From positions 1 through 24,406 of IMG/VR virus record IMGVR_UViG_3300010883_005856: a stretch of 24,406 bases of DNA; one strand, given 5' to 3'. Shown one piece after another: positions 7,385 to 15,020 of this stretch (its first letter is position 1; every line of letters starts with the position of its first letter). Below the pieces are notes generated by a model that had not been told where the DNA came from, did not search any database, and saw only the letters and a list, made by a program, of their open reading frames with translations. The position numbers and the translations under genes were made by a program. The DNA is from a virus.

Positions 7385-8080
7385 ATGAATTCAACACCAA
7401 TTTTTATAGGGTATGATCCAAGAGAAGCAATAGCATACCATGTATGCTCAAACAGTATAATTAGACACGCAACTAGCCCTGTATCCTTAAATCCTCTGGC
7501 AATCAATTTGCTTAAAGGATACAAAGAAGAACACACAGACGGTTCTAATCATTTTATCTATTCAAGGTTCCTAGTTCCTCATGTTATGAATTATCAAGGT
7601 TGGGCAATTTATATTGACGGCGATATGATTGTTAAAGATGACATAGAAGAACTATGGAACATGCGTGATGAATCTAAAGCAGTAATGGTAGTCAAACATA
7701 ATTATAAAACTAGAATGAAGTACAAGTATCTAGGATCAAAGAATGAAGATTACCCTCGTAAAAATTGGAGTTCTGTAATACTATGGAATTGCAGTCATCC
7801 TGACAATCAACAGATTACCCCAGACTTTATTAAAAATCATAAAGGCAGTTACTTACATAGATTTAATTGGTTACAAGATGATCAAGTAGGGGAACTTCCT
7901 AAAATTTGGAACTGGTTACCTGATGAATACGATCCTAATCCAGATGCTAAATTGTTACACTATACGTTAGGTACTCCTTGCTTTCACGAGTTTGCAGATA
8001 CTCACCAGGCCAATGATTGGCATCAAGAAAGATTGTTTACAGAATATTGTCAACAACGAGTAGACCTATTAGGTGATTAA
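7385..8080 (+). CDS. GT8-like glycosyltransferase (GT-A fold)
   Basis: The 231-aa protein resembles family 8 glycosyltransferases. It has an opening strand PIFIGYDPREAIAYHV, a conserved YSRFLVP segment, the metal-binding DxD motif as DGD at residues 78-80 (IYIDGDMIV), and a C-terminal HYTLGTPC segment equivalent to the HxxGxxKPW-type metal/nucleotide motif. It should transfer a sugar from a nucleotide sugar using Mn2+ in the cytoplasm. It is the first gene behind the late promoter at 7351-7357 and overlaps the next gene by 8 nt. Donor and acceptor are not predictable. The late promoter argues for a role near assembly, for example decorating a virion protein. Confidence 0.85.
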   Translation: MNSTPIFIGYDPREAIAYHVCSNSIIRHATSPVSLNPLAINLLKGYKEEHTDGSNHFIYSRFLVPHVMNYQGWAIYIDGDMIVKDDIEELWNMRDESKAVMVVKHNYKTRMKYKYLGSKNEDYPRKNWSSVILWNCSHPDNQQITPDFIKNHKGSYLHRFNWLQDDQVGELPKIWNWLPDEYDPNPDAKLLHYTLGTPCFHEFADTHQANDWHQERLFTEYCQQRVDLLGD

Positions 8081-8948
8081 TCCCAACGACATACTCTGTG
8101 TTAATAGAAAGAAGAATGATCAACCACCTAGAAATCATCACAAACTAGAAACAACAGCCATGTATAACTTTGCTCTAGGCTGTGACGGAACACCGATTAG
8201 TTGGGAAGAAGCACGTGACTATCATGACAATACAATAATATTGTATGGCGCACAAATGATTAAAGCAGTTAAGCACTGCTGGGCAAACAATATTAACTTC
8301 TTCTATATTGACAACTGTTATATAGGCAATGTACAAAATAAAAAACAATATCATCGTGTAATACAAAATCATGTACATGACCTCCGTCCGATTATTGAAA
8401 GACCAAGAGATCGACTGCAATCAGTTATATGGTTTATAGAATGGATACGAAGTAAAAGTGATCGTAAAGCTAACATGGTTAAACCATCTCTATTACAACC
8501 TAAGCCATTTGCTCCGGGACGTAGTATACTAGTTGCACCACCTAGCCCAAAAAGTTTTACATTGTGGGACATTGATCAAGAACAGTGGATTGAAGAAACT
8601 GTAAATGAAATAAAAAAACATACCGATCGACCTATTAGGATTAGATTAAAGCGGGCTAGAGATGAAAGATTTGCTGAGAACACAATGGAAGAAGATCTTA
8701 AAGAATGTCATTGTTTAGTTACATATAATTCAGTGTCTGCATTAGAGGCATTAATAAACGGCAAGCCAGCATTTACATTAGGACCTAATGCCGCACATCA
8801 TCTTTGTTATGATGACCTAGCTAAAATAGAAAATCCATACATACCACACAGTGACGAAGTTGATGCACTTCTTAGGCATTTAAGTTACAGTCAGTTTACA
8901 AGAAAAGAAATGGCAAGTGGAGCCGCTTGGGACATATTAAATGGCTAA
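8073..8948 (+). CDS. GT-B-like polysaccharide biosynthesis family protein (paralog 1)
   Basis: The 291-aa protein belongs to a family repeated four times in this block. The shared C-terminal half reads: strand RSILVAPPSP, a W-x8-I-x2-HTDRPIRIR segment, a DL-x2-CHCLVTYNSVSALEALINGKPAF segment, then HLSYSQFT-x2-E-x2-SG. The NSVSALEAL and HP/R-type motifs resemble the nucleotide-binding half of GT-B enzymes such as capsule (KpsC/KpsS-type) transferases. In this copy the expected RxHP is RLKR, so catalysis may be altered. I chose the GTG start at 8073, which overlaps the GT8-like gene by 8 nt; a later ATG (8160) is possible but would remove conserved-looking residues. Confidence 0.8.
   Translation: MINPNDILCVNRKKNDQPPRNHHKLETTAMYNFALGCDGTPISWEEARDYHDNTIILYGAQMIKAVKHCWANNINFFYIDNCYIGNVQNKKQYHRVIQNHVHDLRPIIERPRDRLQSVIWFIEWIRSKSDRKANMVKPSLLQPKPFAPGRSILVAPPSPKSFTLWDIDQEQWIEETVNEIKKHTDRPIRIRLKRARDERFAENTMEEDLKECHCLVTYNSVSALEALINGKPAFTLGPNAAHHLCYDDLAKIENPYIPHSDEVDALLRHLSYSQFTRKEMASGAAWDILNG
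8878..8899 (+). repeat. 22-nt imperfect repeat marking tandem gene duplication (copy 1)
   Basis: This stretch encodes LSYSQFT in paralog 1 and matches positions 10001-10022 in paralog 2 at 20 of 22 bases, including synonymous positions. Similarity at silent sites suggests a fairly recent duplication or gene conversion between the two neighbours. Confidence 0.6.
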
Positions 8949-10080
8949 CTATACTATTATTAATGATGATGAATTAGCTGATTTTGTTGCAGGGGAATTA
9001 ATAGCTAAGAGGTTCAGTCAAGGTCCACACTGGCATTTCTGTCAGAAAGTATATACCCAACACTTTAATGGAACTAAATTAGCAACCGAAAAAAGGATTA
9101 ACAAAGCTGTCATAGCAGATATAACTAAATGGCGCAAGCTAATAAAATTAGAAGTACGATCAATATGGAAATTTAAAAAACGAAAGTTAGTTGGATTTGT
9201 TTTAGATAATTTAGATAAAATATGTAGTGCGTACGGTAATGGCAATGTGCAGAAAGGTAGGAGACTATTATTAAACCAATATCTAAAATCTACAACCAAC
9301 ACCCACATGAAGAAATTGTCAGCTGGTATATTTGAAAACAGTAAATTTCGTAATCCTGATACGTATAGTCACCCAGAACAAGACTGTTTAATTAGGAATA
9401 TTTTAAACAATGAAGAGCTGTTACACAATAAAATAACAAACAATTTTCCACTGTGGTTTATAGACTCAGGATATACCAACTTTGTCAGAGACAGTGAAAG
9501 TAAAGAATGGCATAGGTTATGTCGTAACGATATTCATACAGACTTACCTAAACGTACATTTCCAATGGACCGACTGTTAAAAATGATTTTGGATAATCGA
9601 AACAGGCTCGACGGATTTCAATTCCCACGGTACTGGAGAGATGGTGGCGACACAATATTAATAATACCTCCTAGTCAACATATTTGTGCTGTGTACGGAT
9701 TACATCAGACAAAATGGATAGCTGAACAACAGAAAAAATTAAAAACACTTACTAATAAAAATATTGTTGTAAGAGAAAAGACTGGTAGTAGATCAAATCG
9801 AACTAGTTTGTATAGAGACTTACTTGCTGACCAATCAATTTATTGTGTAGTTGGGCACAGTTCAAATGCGTTAACTGAATCAGTGTGGGCAGGTGTACCT
9901 ATAATTACATTAGGCAAGCATGTAACAAATCCTGTCAGTAGAAGCAGTTTAGATAAGATCAATAACCTGTATAGAGATGATATAAGTCAATGGCTATGCT
10001 ATTTAAGTTATAGTCAATTTACGTCCGACGAGTTATTAAACGGAACTGCTAAAAAAATATTGGAGATATGGCATGTATGA
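8941..10080 (+). CDS. GT-B-like polysaccharide biosynthesis family protein (paralog 2)
   Basis: At 379 aa this is the largest of the four paralogs. Its C-terminal half keeps the family order: strand DTILIIPPSQ, a W-x-A segment, NIVVREKTGSRSN in place of the RxHP motif, CVVGHSSNALTESVWAGVPIIT, then YLSYSQFTSDELLNG. The N-terminal ~200 residues are unlike the other copies, basic and rich in Lys/Arg, perhaps an added acceptor-binding domain. The start overlaps the previous gene by 8 nt and the end overlaps the next gene by 8 nt. The family is inferred to be GT-B-like, but no single residue proves the reaction, and loss of RxHP in this copy may mean a non-catalytic role. Confidence 0.82.
   Translation: MANYTIINDDELADFVAGELIAKRFSQGPHWHFCQKVYTQHFNGTKLATEKRINKAVIADITKWRKLIKLEVRSIWKFKKRKLVGFVLDNLDKICSAYGNGNVQKGRRLLLNQYLKSTTNTHMKKLSAGIFENSKFRNPDTYSHPEQDCLIRNILNNEELLHNKITNNFPLWFIDSGYTNFVRDSESKEWHRLCRNDIHTDLPKRTFPMDRLLKMILDNRNRLDGFQFPRYWRDGGDTILIIPPSQHICAVYGLHQTKWIAEQQKKLKTLTNKNIVVREKTGSRSNRTSLYRDLLADQSIYCVVGHSSNALTESVWAGVPIITLGKHVTNPVSRSSLDKINNLYRDDISQWLCYLSYSQFTSDELLNGTAKKILEIWHV
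10001..10022 (+). repeat. 22-nt imperfect repeat marking tandem gene duplication (copy 2)
   Basis: This is the partner of 8878-8899, in the matching codons of paralog 2, with two mismatches (C/T and G/A transitions). Confidence 0.6.
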
Positions 10081-10987
10081 TGTAGTTGTATATCTCTCAA
10101 GTTTGCCTAGAATAGCGGACCACGATCGCAAAGCACAAATACTAAAAGCATTTGCTGAAGGGTGTCAGCGAGCAGGTGCTAGTACATTTATCCAGACGGA
10201 ACGTGAAGTTATTCCAGGCCGCCTTGGTGTGTTTATCGGGTGGTATGGACAAACATTTTCTGGACCGCATATACATTTGCGTAAAGCAGTAATAGATTGG
10301 GCAAAAAATAATAGACAGCATTGCATGCCTATAGACGGGTCGTGTTTTAAGTTTGTTGACCCTAATAGTCAATATGTTCGTTATAGTCTTGATGGTGTCT
10401 ATTACAATGAAAATGAATATGCCAATAAAGGCAGTATCAATCAAAAGTGGAATCAAATCAGACATGATCTACGCATGCCTGGAATGAAACCGTGGAGGGA
10501 AAACGGTACTGGCAGTCATATTTTAATTTGTTTACAGCGTGACGGTGGTTGGAATATGAAGGGTGCTGATTTAGATCAATGGTTAGCAAATTCAATTGCT
10601 TCGATTAGAAAACACACAGAACTGCCTATTTTAATTAGACCTCACCCTAAACGCAAGTGTGATATTACACAGTACTTACAACAAGTAAACGTGTATGAAA
10701 GTATAAAAGGTGGATCACTACAGCAGGATCTTGAAGGAGCTCATGCTAGCGTGTTTTATAATTCATCAAGCTCTGTTGCTAGTATTTTAGCTGGCGTCCC
10801 TGTATTTGTGGCCGATGAAGATGCTGTAACTTGGGCAGTAGCAAATCATAACATTGACAATATAATGTCTCCAGAGTATCCAGAACGTAGCCAATGGTTA
10901 TATGATTTAGCCGCGTGCCATTGGAGTGATAGTGAACTTCTTAATGGAAGTGTTTGGAAACACTTTAAACCTTACTTGGCAGACTGA
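10073..10987 (+). CDS. GT-B-like polysaccharide biosynthesis family protein (paralog 3)
   Basis: The 304-aa protein is the most complete-looking member of the family. The N-terminal half has GVFIGWYGQ, a PIDGSCFKF segment and YVRYSLDGV. The C-terminal half has HILICLQRDGGWNM, a WL-x5-I-x2-HTELPILIRPHPKRK segment with an intact RPHP motif, a DLEGAHASVFYNSSSSVASILAGVPVFV segment and a closing SQWLYDL...SELLNG. RPHP and YNSS with a small-residue loop fit nucleotide-sugar binding in GT-B capsule-type transferases. It overlaps the previous gene by 8 nt and its last 16 nt overlap, tail to tail, the end of the leftward gene at 10972-11217. It is cytoplasmic with no membrane segment; the donor sugar is unknown. 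Confidence 0.82.
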   Translation: MYDVVVYLSSLPRIADHDRKAQILKAFAEGCQRAGASTFIQTEREVIPGRLGVFIGWYGQTFSGPHIHLRKAVIDWAKNNRQHCMPIDGSCFKFVDPNSQYVRYSLDGVYYNENEYANKGSINQKWNQIRHDLRMPGMKPWRENGTGSHILICLQRDGGWNMKGADLDQWLANSIASIRKHTELPILIRPHPKRKCDITQYLQQVNVYESIKGGSLQQDLEGAHASVFYNSSSSVASILAGVPVFVADEDAVTWAVANHNIDNIMSPEYPERSQWLYDLAACHWSDSELLNGSVWKHFKPYLAD

Positions 10988-11217
10988 ACCATTTCTAATA
11001 GTTTTTCGTGTGTGTAACAACCAGAATAACTAGAGTACACCTGTCCAGAACTTTGAGTTATTTCGTCTATATTCCATTGATGAAATTGTGTAGTTAACAA
11101 GGCATATATGTTGCAGGTGTATTCAGTTTTAAACTCCATGATATAAAGTTCAGGTACGCATACACTAGTCAGACTAATGCAGGTACCTAACGCATAACCC
11201 CAGAGACCTAAACCCAA
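10972..11217 (-). CDS. Small protein of unknown function
   Basis: The frame runs leftward from TTG 11217, overlapping the FkbM gene end by 10 nt, to TAA at 10974-10972. Codon choice in the C-terminal ~55 codons resembles neighbouring phage genes, and the sequence (EFKTEYTCNIYALLTTQF, then QWNIDEITQ, then THEKLLEMVQ) looks like a real small folded protein. The first ~27 residues are hydrophobic and Cys-containing and could be a membrane or signal-like segment, or could be non-coding if translation starts at the internal ATG at residue 27. I do not recognise the family. Coupling with the FkbM gene and a tail-to-tail overlap of 16 nt with paralog 3 are the main context. Confidence 0.5.
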   Translation of the reverse strand: MGLGLWGYALGTCISLTSVCVPELYIMEFKTEYTCNIYALLTTQFHQWNIDEITQSSGQVYSSYSGCYTHEKLLEMVQSAK

Positions 11218-11855
11218 CCTAGTACAATGTCGTTACGAACACGACACAGTTCTCGAGCACCCCATCTGGTTAAATGACCTAATGCTTCGTATTTGGAATA
11301 AAATCCTACATCAGGATGGCCTTTTTGTTCAATGACCATTATGGGTTTATATTTTTTAAATGTTTCTTCACCGCCCAATAGGATATTTTCCTCATAGCCT
11401 TCGCAATCTACTTTGCAGTAGTCAAACTTGGGTAAGTCTAAATCGTCTATCTTAAACATATCTATAGTACCGTCACCCATTGTGGTAACATCTACGTGAC
11501 TATGACCTGTGTTCTCAGGTGTAATAACCATGTTAATTTTAGTAGTTTCGTTGCCTAACGCATGAGCACGCATATCAACTTTAGTCATGTCAACATTCTT
11601 TTCATAACACGCACGAAAGTCAGCAACGGGCTCAAACGCTATAACTTGTTCAAACTGTTCAGCCATGTCACGACTCCATAAGCCTACATTGGCACCTATA
11701 TCCAACGCTAGACCTTTGTGTTGCACAAACTCAAATGACTTAGTTCTAACGGGTTCTTGGTAAACAGGTAGCCCGCCTTTTCTGATATTTTTAGTTAACA
11801 TGCCAACAAAATGGGTGTCGTAATCCGGAAACCACCAACCGTGTTCTTGATACAT
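11208..11855 (-). CDS. FkbM-family methyltransferase
   Basis: The 215-aa SAM-dependent methyltransferase is of the FkbM type. Motif I is ALDIGANVGLWS (DIGANVG at residues 52-58), followed by VIAFEPVADF, where the Glu of the FEP motif contacts SAM. The family signature FDYCKVDCEGYEENIL lies at about 145-160, and MVIEQKGH follows. FkbM proteins usually O-methylate sugars or polyketide hydroxyls, and phage copies are commonly linked to glycosyltransferases, as here. It starts in a TAATG junction directly after the leftward glycosyltransferase, so the two are translationally coupled behind the late promoter at 12727-12733. Likely role: capping or modifying a sugar made by this block. Confidence 0.92.
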   Translation of the reverse strand: MYQEHGWWFPDYDTHFVGMLTKNIRKGGLPVYQEPVRTKSFEFVQHKGLALDIGANVGLWSRDMAEQFEQVIAFEPVADFRACYEKNVDMTKVDMRAHALGNETTKINMVITPENTGHSHVDVTTMGDGTIDMFKIDDLDLPKFDYCKVDCEGYEENILLGGEETFKKYKPIMVIEQKGHPDVGFYSKYEALGHLTRWGARELCRVRNDIVLGWV

Positions 11856-12709
11856 TATTCATTCTCCTTAATAGATGCCCAATACGGATGGTCAGTGTGT
11901 ACACCTTGATCTCTCTTGCGACTGTGTCCTTCTTTCTTACGTTTACCTTTAACATGATCTAGGTATTGTCCAAGAGCACTATTAACAAAGGTATGGCCAG
12001 CAAAGCCTTTACCATCTGGAGCAGGATTTAAATTATAAAATTCATTTTTAGGATTTTCTCTGTATCGTTTCCAGATAGTGCTCCATACATAACTGTCATG
12101 ATACTCTTTTAAGTCAAACAATAGGTCATCTGTATACTGCTGGACAAATTCATTTATAAACAGTCTAGTGTTAGGATGTCTTAAATTGTACCCTACCCAC
12201 CCACATTCTGGATGATATTTGTCACCTCTCCCTAGATATGTAATCATAGCGTTGAACGGCGATATTGATCCCATAAATTCTACAGGTACAGGAGTATGTG
12301 TAAGCGTGTCAGCGTCGCACCATACTAGCCAATCAGTGTCTACAATAGTTTTTACTGCTAGCTGTGTAGCAAATACTTTATAACAAAAACGAACAGCGTC
12401 CCATTTAAATTGTTTACGTGGATCCTGTGTTTCAACATCTTTACCGTGTGCTCGAAGATTATTTTTGTGTCGTTCAACGAAATCTCTACATTCTTTACTT
12501 GCGGCAAGTAGGTCAACTACACGAACGTTTTCTTTAGTAGTTGTTGGACTACAGTTTTCGGTGTACACAACAAGATCAATTTGCTCTGGCCAATACTTTT
12601 CAAAAGTATCAATCATCCTCTGTCCGTATTGTTGCATACCTTCTTTGTGGAATGTTGTTATTAGAGTATATTTCAAATTTTTCACCTTGTCCTTCAAAAC
12701 AGGATACAT
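11855..12709 (-). CDS. Glycosyltransferase-like protein (GT-A type)
   Basis: The 284-aa protein begins with a typical nucleotide-sugar-binding strand (YTLITTFHKEGM), contains the conserved basic helix around RKQFKWDAVRF and a metal-binding DxD motif, WLVWCDADT at about residues 128-136, then ECGWVGYNLRHPNTR and HDSYVW segments seen in GT-A enzymes. Its C-terminus is strongly basic (KGKRKKEGHSRKRDQ) before HTDHPYW. The product should bind a nucleotide sugar and Mn2+. It is the first leftward gene of an operon with FkbM and the small protein, driven by a late-type promoter 17 nt upstream of its start. Donor and acceptor are unknown; modification of a virion component is the favoured inference. 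Confidence 0.82.
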   Translation of the reverse strand: MYPVLKDKVKNLKYTLITTFHKEGMQQYGQRMIDTFEKYWPEQIDLVVYTENCSPTTTKENVRVVDLLAASKECRDFVERHKNNLRAHGKDVETQDPRKQFKWDAVRFCYKVFATQLAVKTIVDTDWLVWCDADTLTHTPVPVEFMGSISPFNAMITYLGRGDKYHPECGWVGYNLRHPNTRLFINEFVQQYTDDLLFDLKEYHDSYVWSTIWKRYRENPKNEFYNLNPAPDGKGFAGHTFVNSALGQYLDHVKGKRKKEGHSRKRDQGVHTDHPYWASIKENE

Positions 12710-12726
12710 AGTATTATATTAGCATA

Positions 12727-12733
12727 TATTTAT
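12727..12733 (-). promoter_or_regulatory. T4-type late promoter candidate for the leftward glycan operon
   Basis: On the minus strand the 27-nt gap between divergent genes reads AATAAATATATGC, with the core ATAAATA at 12733-12727. The leftward glycosyltransferase start is at 12709, giving about 17 nt between core and ATG. No equally good promoter was found for the rightward gene at 12737. Confidence 0.6.
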
Positions 12734-12736
12734 TCG

Positions 12737-13555
12737 ATGAAAACACTGACACATTTTTCTGCACACACTTCACTAAACTCAAAACCAGTCATGTCTGCGT
12801 TTTTGGCAAGTGCTAGCAAGCATTTTAAGGTTGTAGAAAATGATATGTCTGCTGACTGTGCTGTCATATGGTCATGTTTGTGGGCAGGACGTATGGCCCC
12901 TAACAAAGAAATATATAAACACTTTCGTAGTCAAGGTAAGCCTGTAATTATTATTGAAGTAGGTGCCCTTAAACGAAATATTACCTGGAAGATAAGTGTT
13001 AATAATATTACAACTCAAGGCTATTATGGACATCAGGAAAAGTTAGATTATAACAGGCCCAAACAATTAGGGTTAGTACTAAAAACACAGTTAAAAAATA
13101 ATGGAAAAATATTAATAGCGGCACAGCATCATAAAAGCCATCAACTGGCTAACCTAAACAGTCAAGAAGACTGGATTAATCAACAGATTAAAACGATACA
13201 AGATCAAACAGATAGAGATATAGTAGTGCGTAGTCATCCTAGATCACCGTTAACTATTCCTAGCCAACAACCTCGCAAGCTAGAAGGAACATATGATGAC
13301 TTTGATTTTGATACCGACTACTATTGTGTAGTTAATTACTCAAGTGGTCCTGGCATACAAGCCGCTATTAAAGGAACACCAATAATAACTAGTGAATATA
13401 GCCTAGCATATCCGATAAGTAACAACATTAACAAACTGCGCCGCCTAAAGAATAAAGCTACAGAACAATGGCTAACAGAAATAGCTCACACTGAGTATCT
13501 ACTAGAAGAAATAGAAGATGGTCGTTGGATATCAAGATTGGAATTAGCATTATGA
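12737..13555 (+). CDS. GT-B-like polysaccharide biosynthesis family protein (paralog 4)
   Basis: The 272-aa protein is the fourth member of the family at 8073-10987, separated from the others by the leftward operon. It shows the family order: strand GKILIAAQHH, a DWI-x6-I segment, QTDRDIVVRSHPRSP with an intact RSHP motif, YYCVVNYSSGPGIQAAIKGTPIIT, and a closing EQWLTEIAHTEYLLEEIEDG. NYSSGPGIQAA matches the GT-B Ser/Gly phosphate-binding loop. It probably transfers a sugar or sugar-phosphate in the cytoplasm. The stop overlaps the next start in an ATGA junction, so translation is coupled to the following GT8-like gene. I found no clear promoter for it in the 27-nt divergent gap. Confidence 0.82.
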   Translation: MKTLTHFSAHTSLNSKPVMSAFLASASKHFKVVENDMSADCAVIWSCLWAGRMAPNKEIYKHFRSQGKPVIIIEVGALKRNITWKISVNNITTQGYYGHQEKLDYNRPKQLGLVLKTQLKNNGKILIAAQHHKSHQLANLNSQEDWINQQIKTIQDQTDRDIVVRSHPRSPLTIPSQQPRKLEGTYDDFDFDTDYYCVVNYSSGPGIQAAIKGTPIITSEYSLAYPISNNINKLRRLKNKATEQWLTEIAHTEYLLEEIEDGRWISRLELAL

Positions 13556-14295
13556 AACAGGTAGATGACTATATGGAAAATGGTATAGACTGTGGTTGTG
13601 TATTACACGGTGCATACTATACCTTAGACTATGCTAAGAAATTAGAAGCTGGTCTACGTAGGAACTTTAGTTGTCCTATACGTTTTCACATATGGACTGA
13701 AAAAGCTAGAGAAGTACCTAAAGGGTGGCACAAACACGCTCTTAAAGACCTAGGGGTTACAGGACCTAAGAAATCCTGGTGGTACAAGACACAATTGTTT
13801 AGAAACAAAGATTTTCAGGGTAGACTGTTTTATTTTGATTTAGACATTGTGGTAGCAGGCAATCTAGACTGGATGCTGAGGTTAGGTAACGAGCAATTTT
13901 GGGCAGTTAGAGATTTTCGCTATCTTTGGAAAAAAAACAAATGGAGTATAAATAGTAGCGTAATGGTATTTAATACCAATGAATATTCTGATTTATGGAA
14001 AAAGTTCAAACGTAATCATCATGCAATTATGACACAGTATAACGGTGATCAAGACTTTGTAGATGCAGAAGTACCAGAAAGTAAAAAGCGTTGGTTAGAC
14101 CAAACCCAGGTAAAAAGTTATAGATGGGAAGTAATGGATGGGGGCATGGACTTTGTTTATCGCAACTATCCAAATAGAGGTAAAGACCGAAGCCACATTT
14201 TTAAAGATTTAAGTATAATTGTGTTTCATGGAGTACCAAATCCACATGAAATTGACGATAAAGAAGTCCTACCCCATTGGCAACTGGATAAATAA
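13552..14295 (+). CDS. GT8-like glycosyltransferase
   Basis: The 247-aa protein starts at ATG 13552 in an ATGA overlap with the previous stop; an upstream TTG at 13525 is less likely. It has the GT-A features: an early strand CGCVLHGAYYTLDYAKKL, WTEKAREVP, a KSWWYKTQLF segment, the metal-binding DLD at residues 96-98 (LFYFDLDIVV), SINSSVMVFN, DQDFV and a C-terminal FHGVPNPHE with the metal/phosphate-contacting His. This pattern is frequent in phage and marine glycosyltransferases related to family 8. The last bases of the gene contain the late promoter core ATAAATA (14288-14294) for the virion-like gene downstream, so this gene ends the second glycan transcription unit. Confidence 0.87.
   Translation: MKQVDDYMENGIDCGCVLHGAYYTLDYAKKLEAGLRRNFSCPIRFHIWTEKAREVPKGWHKHALKDLGVTGPKKSWWYKTQLFRNKDFQGRLFYFDLDIVVAGNLDWMLRLGNEQFWAVRDFRYLWKKNKWSINSSVMVFNTNEYSDLWKKFKRNHHAIMTQYNGDQDFVDAEVPESKKRWLDQTQVKSYRWEVMDGGMDFVYRNYPNRGKDRSHIFKDLSIIVFHGVPNPHEIDDKEVLPHWQLDK
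14288..14294 (+). promoter_or_regulatory. T4-type late promoter candidate, overlapping the upstream stop codon
   Basis: ATAAATA, preceded by G as at 7350 and 22949, spans the last codons and the first bases of the TAA stop (14293-14295) of the GT8-like gene. It lies 26 nt before ATG 14321, with a Shine-Dalgarno-like GGAG at 14307-14310. Confidence 0.7.
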
Positions 14296-14320
14296 CTGTA
14301 ACAATTGGAGAACATAGCAC

Positions 14321-14971
14321 ATGGCTAACAGAACATTTAAAGTATACGGACAAGCATACGCATCAGCAGGTGATGTAACCGCTGTGTTAACCGTAGGCGG
14401 AGTAGAAGTATTTAACAGTGCAGTCAATGACTCCACAACAGTTAGAGACGGACAACCAACAGCAACTAATCACTTGTTTTCATTCACATTAGATGAAGCA
14501 ACAACAGGTAACCTAGCATACTCACTTACTGCAACAGGTGGTGAACTTTGCCTAGGAAAAACAGAATATAACGGTGCTAAAATTGCTAAAATATCAGCTG
14601 ATTGGATTACATCAAATATACCAGACGAAACTAATGTATCAGCAGAGGCACAAACACACCTTGCAACAGAGTTAGGTGAAACTGCATTAGGCACAGATCT
14701 TTACAATGCCTTAGTAGCTGGATCAGTTACACACGCATCAGATGCACAAAGGGCAACAATAGTCGAAGCATTAATGCAACCTAGCTGGACTACGTATGTT
14801 GAATCAGATGACACACGTGTAACTGCACAGGTTGACGGTGTAGATATGGTTGACTGGGATGATGACACAGTTAACAAAGTAAATTGGCCAATTCTTGAAG
14901 ATGGACAAGTATTTACATGTACATGGAATCATACTCCTGATTCATACATAAACCCAAATATGTATTCATAA
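14321..14971 (+). CDS. Probable virion structural protein
   Basis: The 216-aa product is rich in Thr, Ala, Val and Asn with short alternating beta-type stretches (RTFKVYGQAYA, VTAVLTVGGVEVFN, HLFSFTLDEAT, LAYSLTATGG). It lacks catalytic motifs and is low in Lys, features common in phage fibre, decoration or adhesin proteins. It stands alone between a late promoter (14288-14294) and a strong terminator (14994-15020), so it is a one-gene late transcription unit, as expected for an abundant virion component. I do not recognise the exact family. The adjacent glycosyltransferases make it a candidate acceptor for the sugar made by this block, which is inference only. Confidence 0.72.
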   Translation: MANRTFKVYGQAYASAGDVTAVLTVGGVEVFNSAVNDSTTVRDGQPTATNHLFSFTLDEATTGNLAYSLTATGGELCLGKTEYNGAKIAKISADWITSNIPDETNVSAEAQTHLATELGETALGTDLYNALVAGSVTHASDAQRATIVEALMQPSWTTYVESDDTRVTAQVDGVDMVDWDDDTVNKVNWPILEDGQVFTCTWNHTPDSYINPNMYS

Positions 14972-14993
14972 TTAAGTAATCAGGTAATAATTC

Positions 14994-15020
14994 AAAAACC
15001 CCACACTACGTGGGGTTTTT
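14994..15020. terminator. Bidirectional intrinsic terminator between convergent genes
   Basis: AAAAACCCCAC (14994-15004) pairs perfectly over 11 bp with GTGGGGTTTTT (15010-15020) around a 5-nt ACTAC loop. The stem ends in A5 on one side and T5 on the other, so it can terminate both the rightward virion-like gene (ends 14971) and the leftward gene at 15006-15971. The leftward stop codon (15008-15006) lies in the loop, so the hairpin encodes the last residues of that protein. Confidence 0.92.

Noticed and set aside
10142-10465. Leftward open frame of 107 codons within paralog 3
   Set aside because: It is a shadow of a well-supported coding frame; hydrophobic composition alone is not evidence.
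12465-12722. Rightward open frame antisense to the leftward glycosyltransferase
   Set aside because: The opposite strand holds a coherent glycosyltransferase with a DxD motif.
12685-12736. Sigma70 promoter for the rightward gene at 12737 (TTGTCC...TATTAT)
   Set aside because: The spacer is 19 bp and both boxes are weak.
13525-13551. TTG start adding nine residues to the GT8-like protein
   Set aside because: ATG 13552 forms an ATGA overlap with the preceding stop, a standard coupled start.
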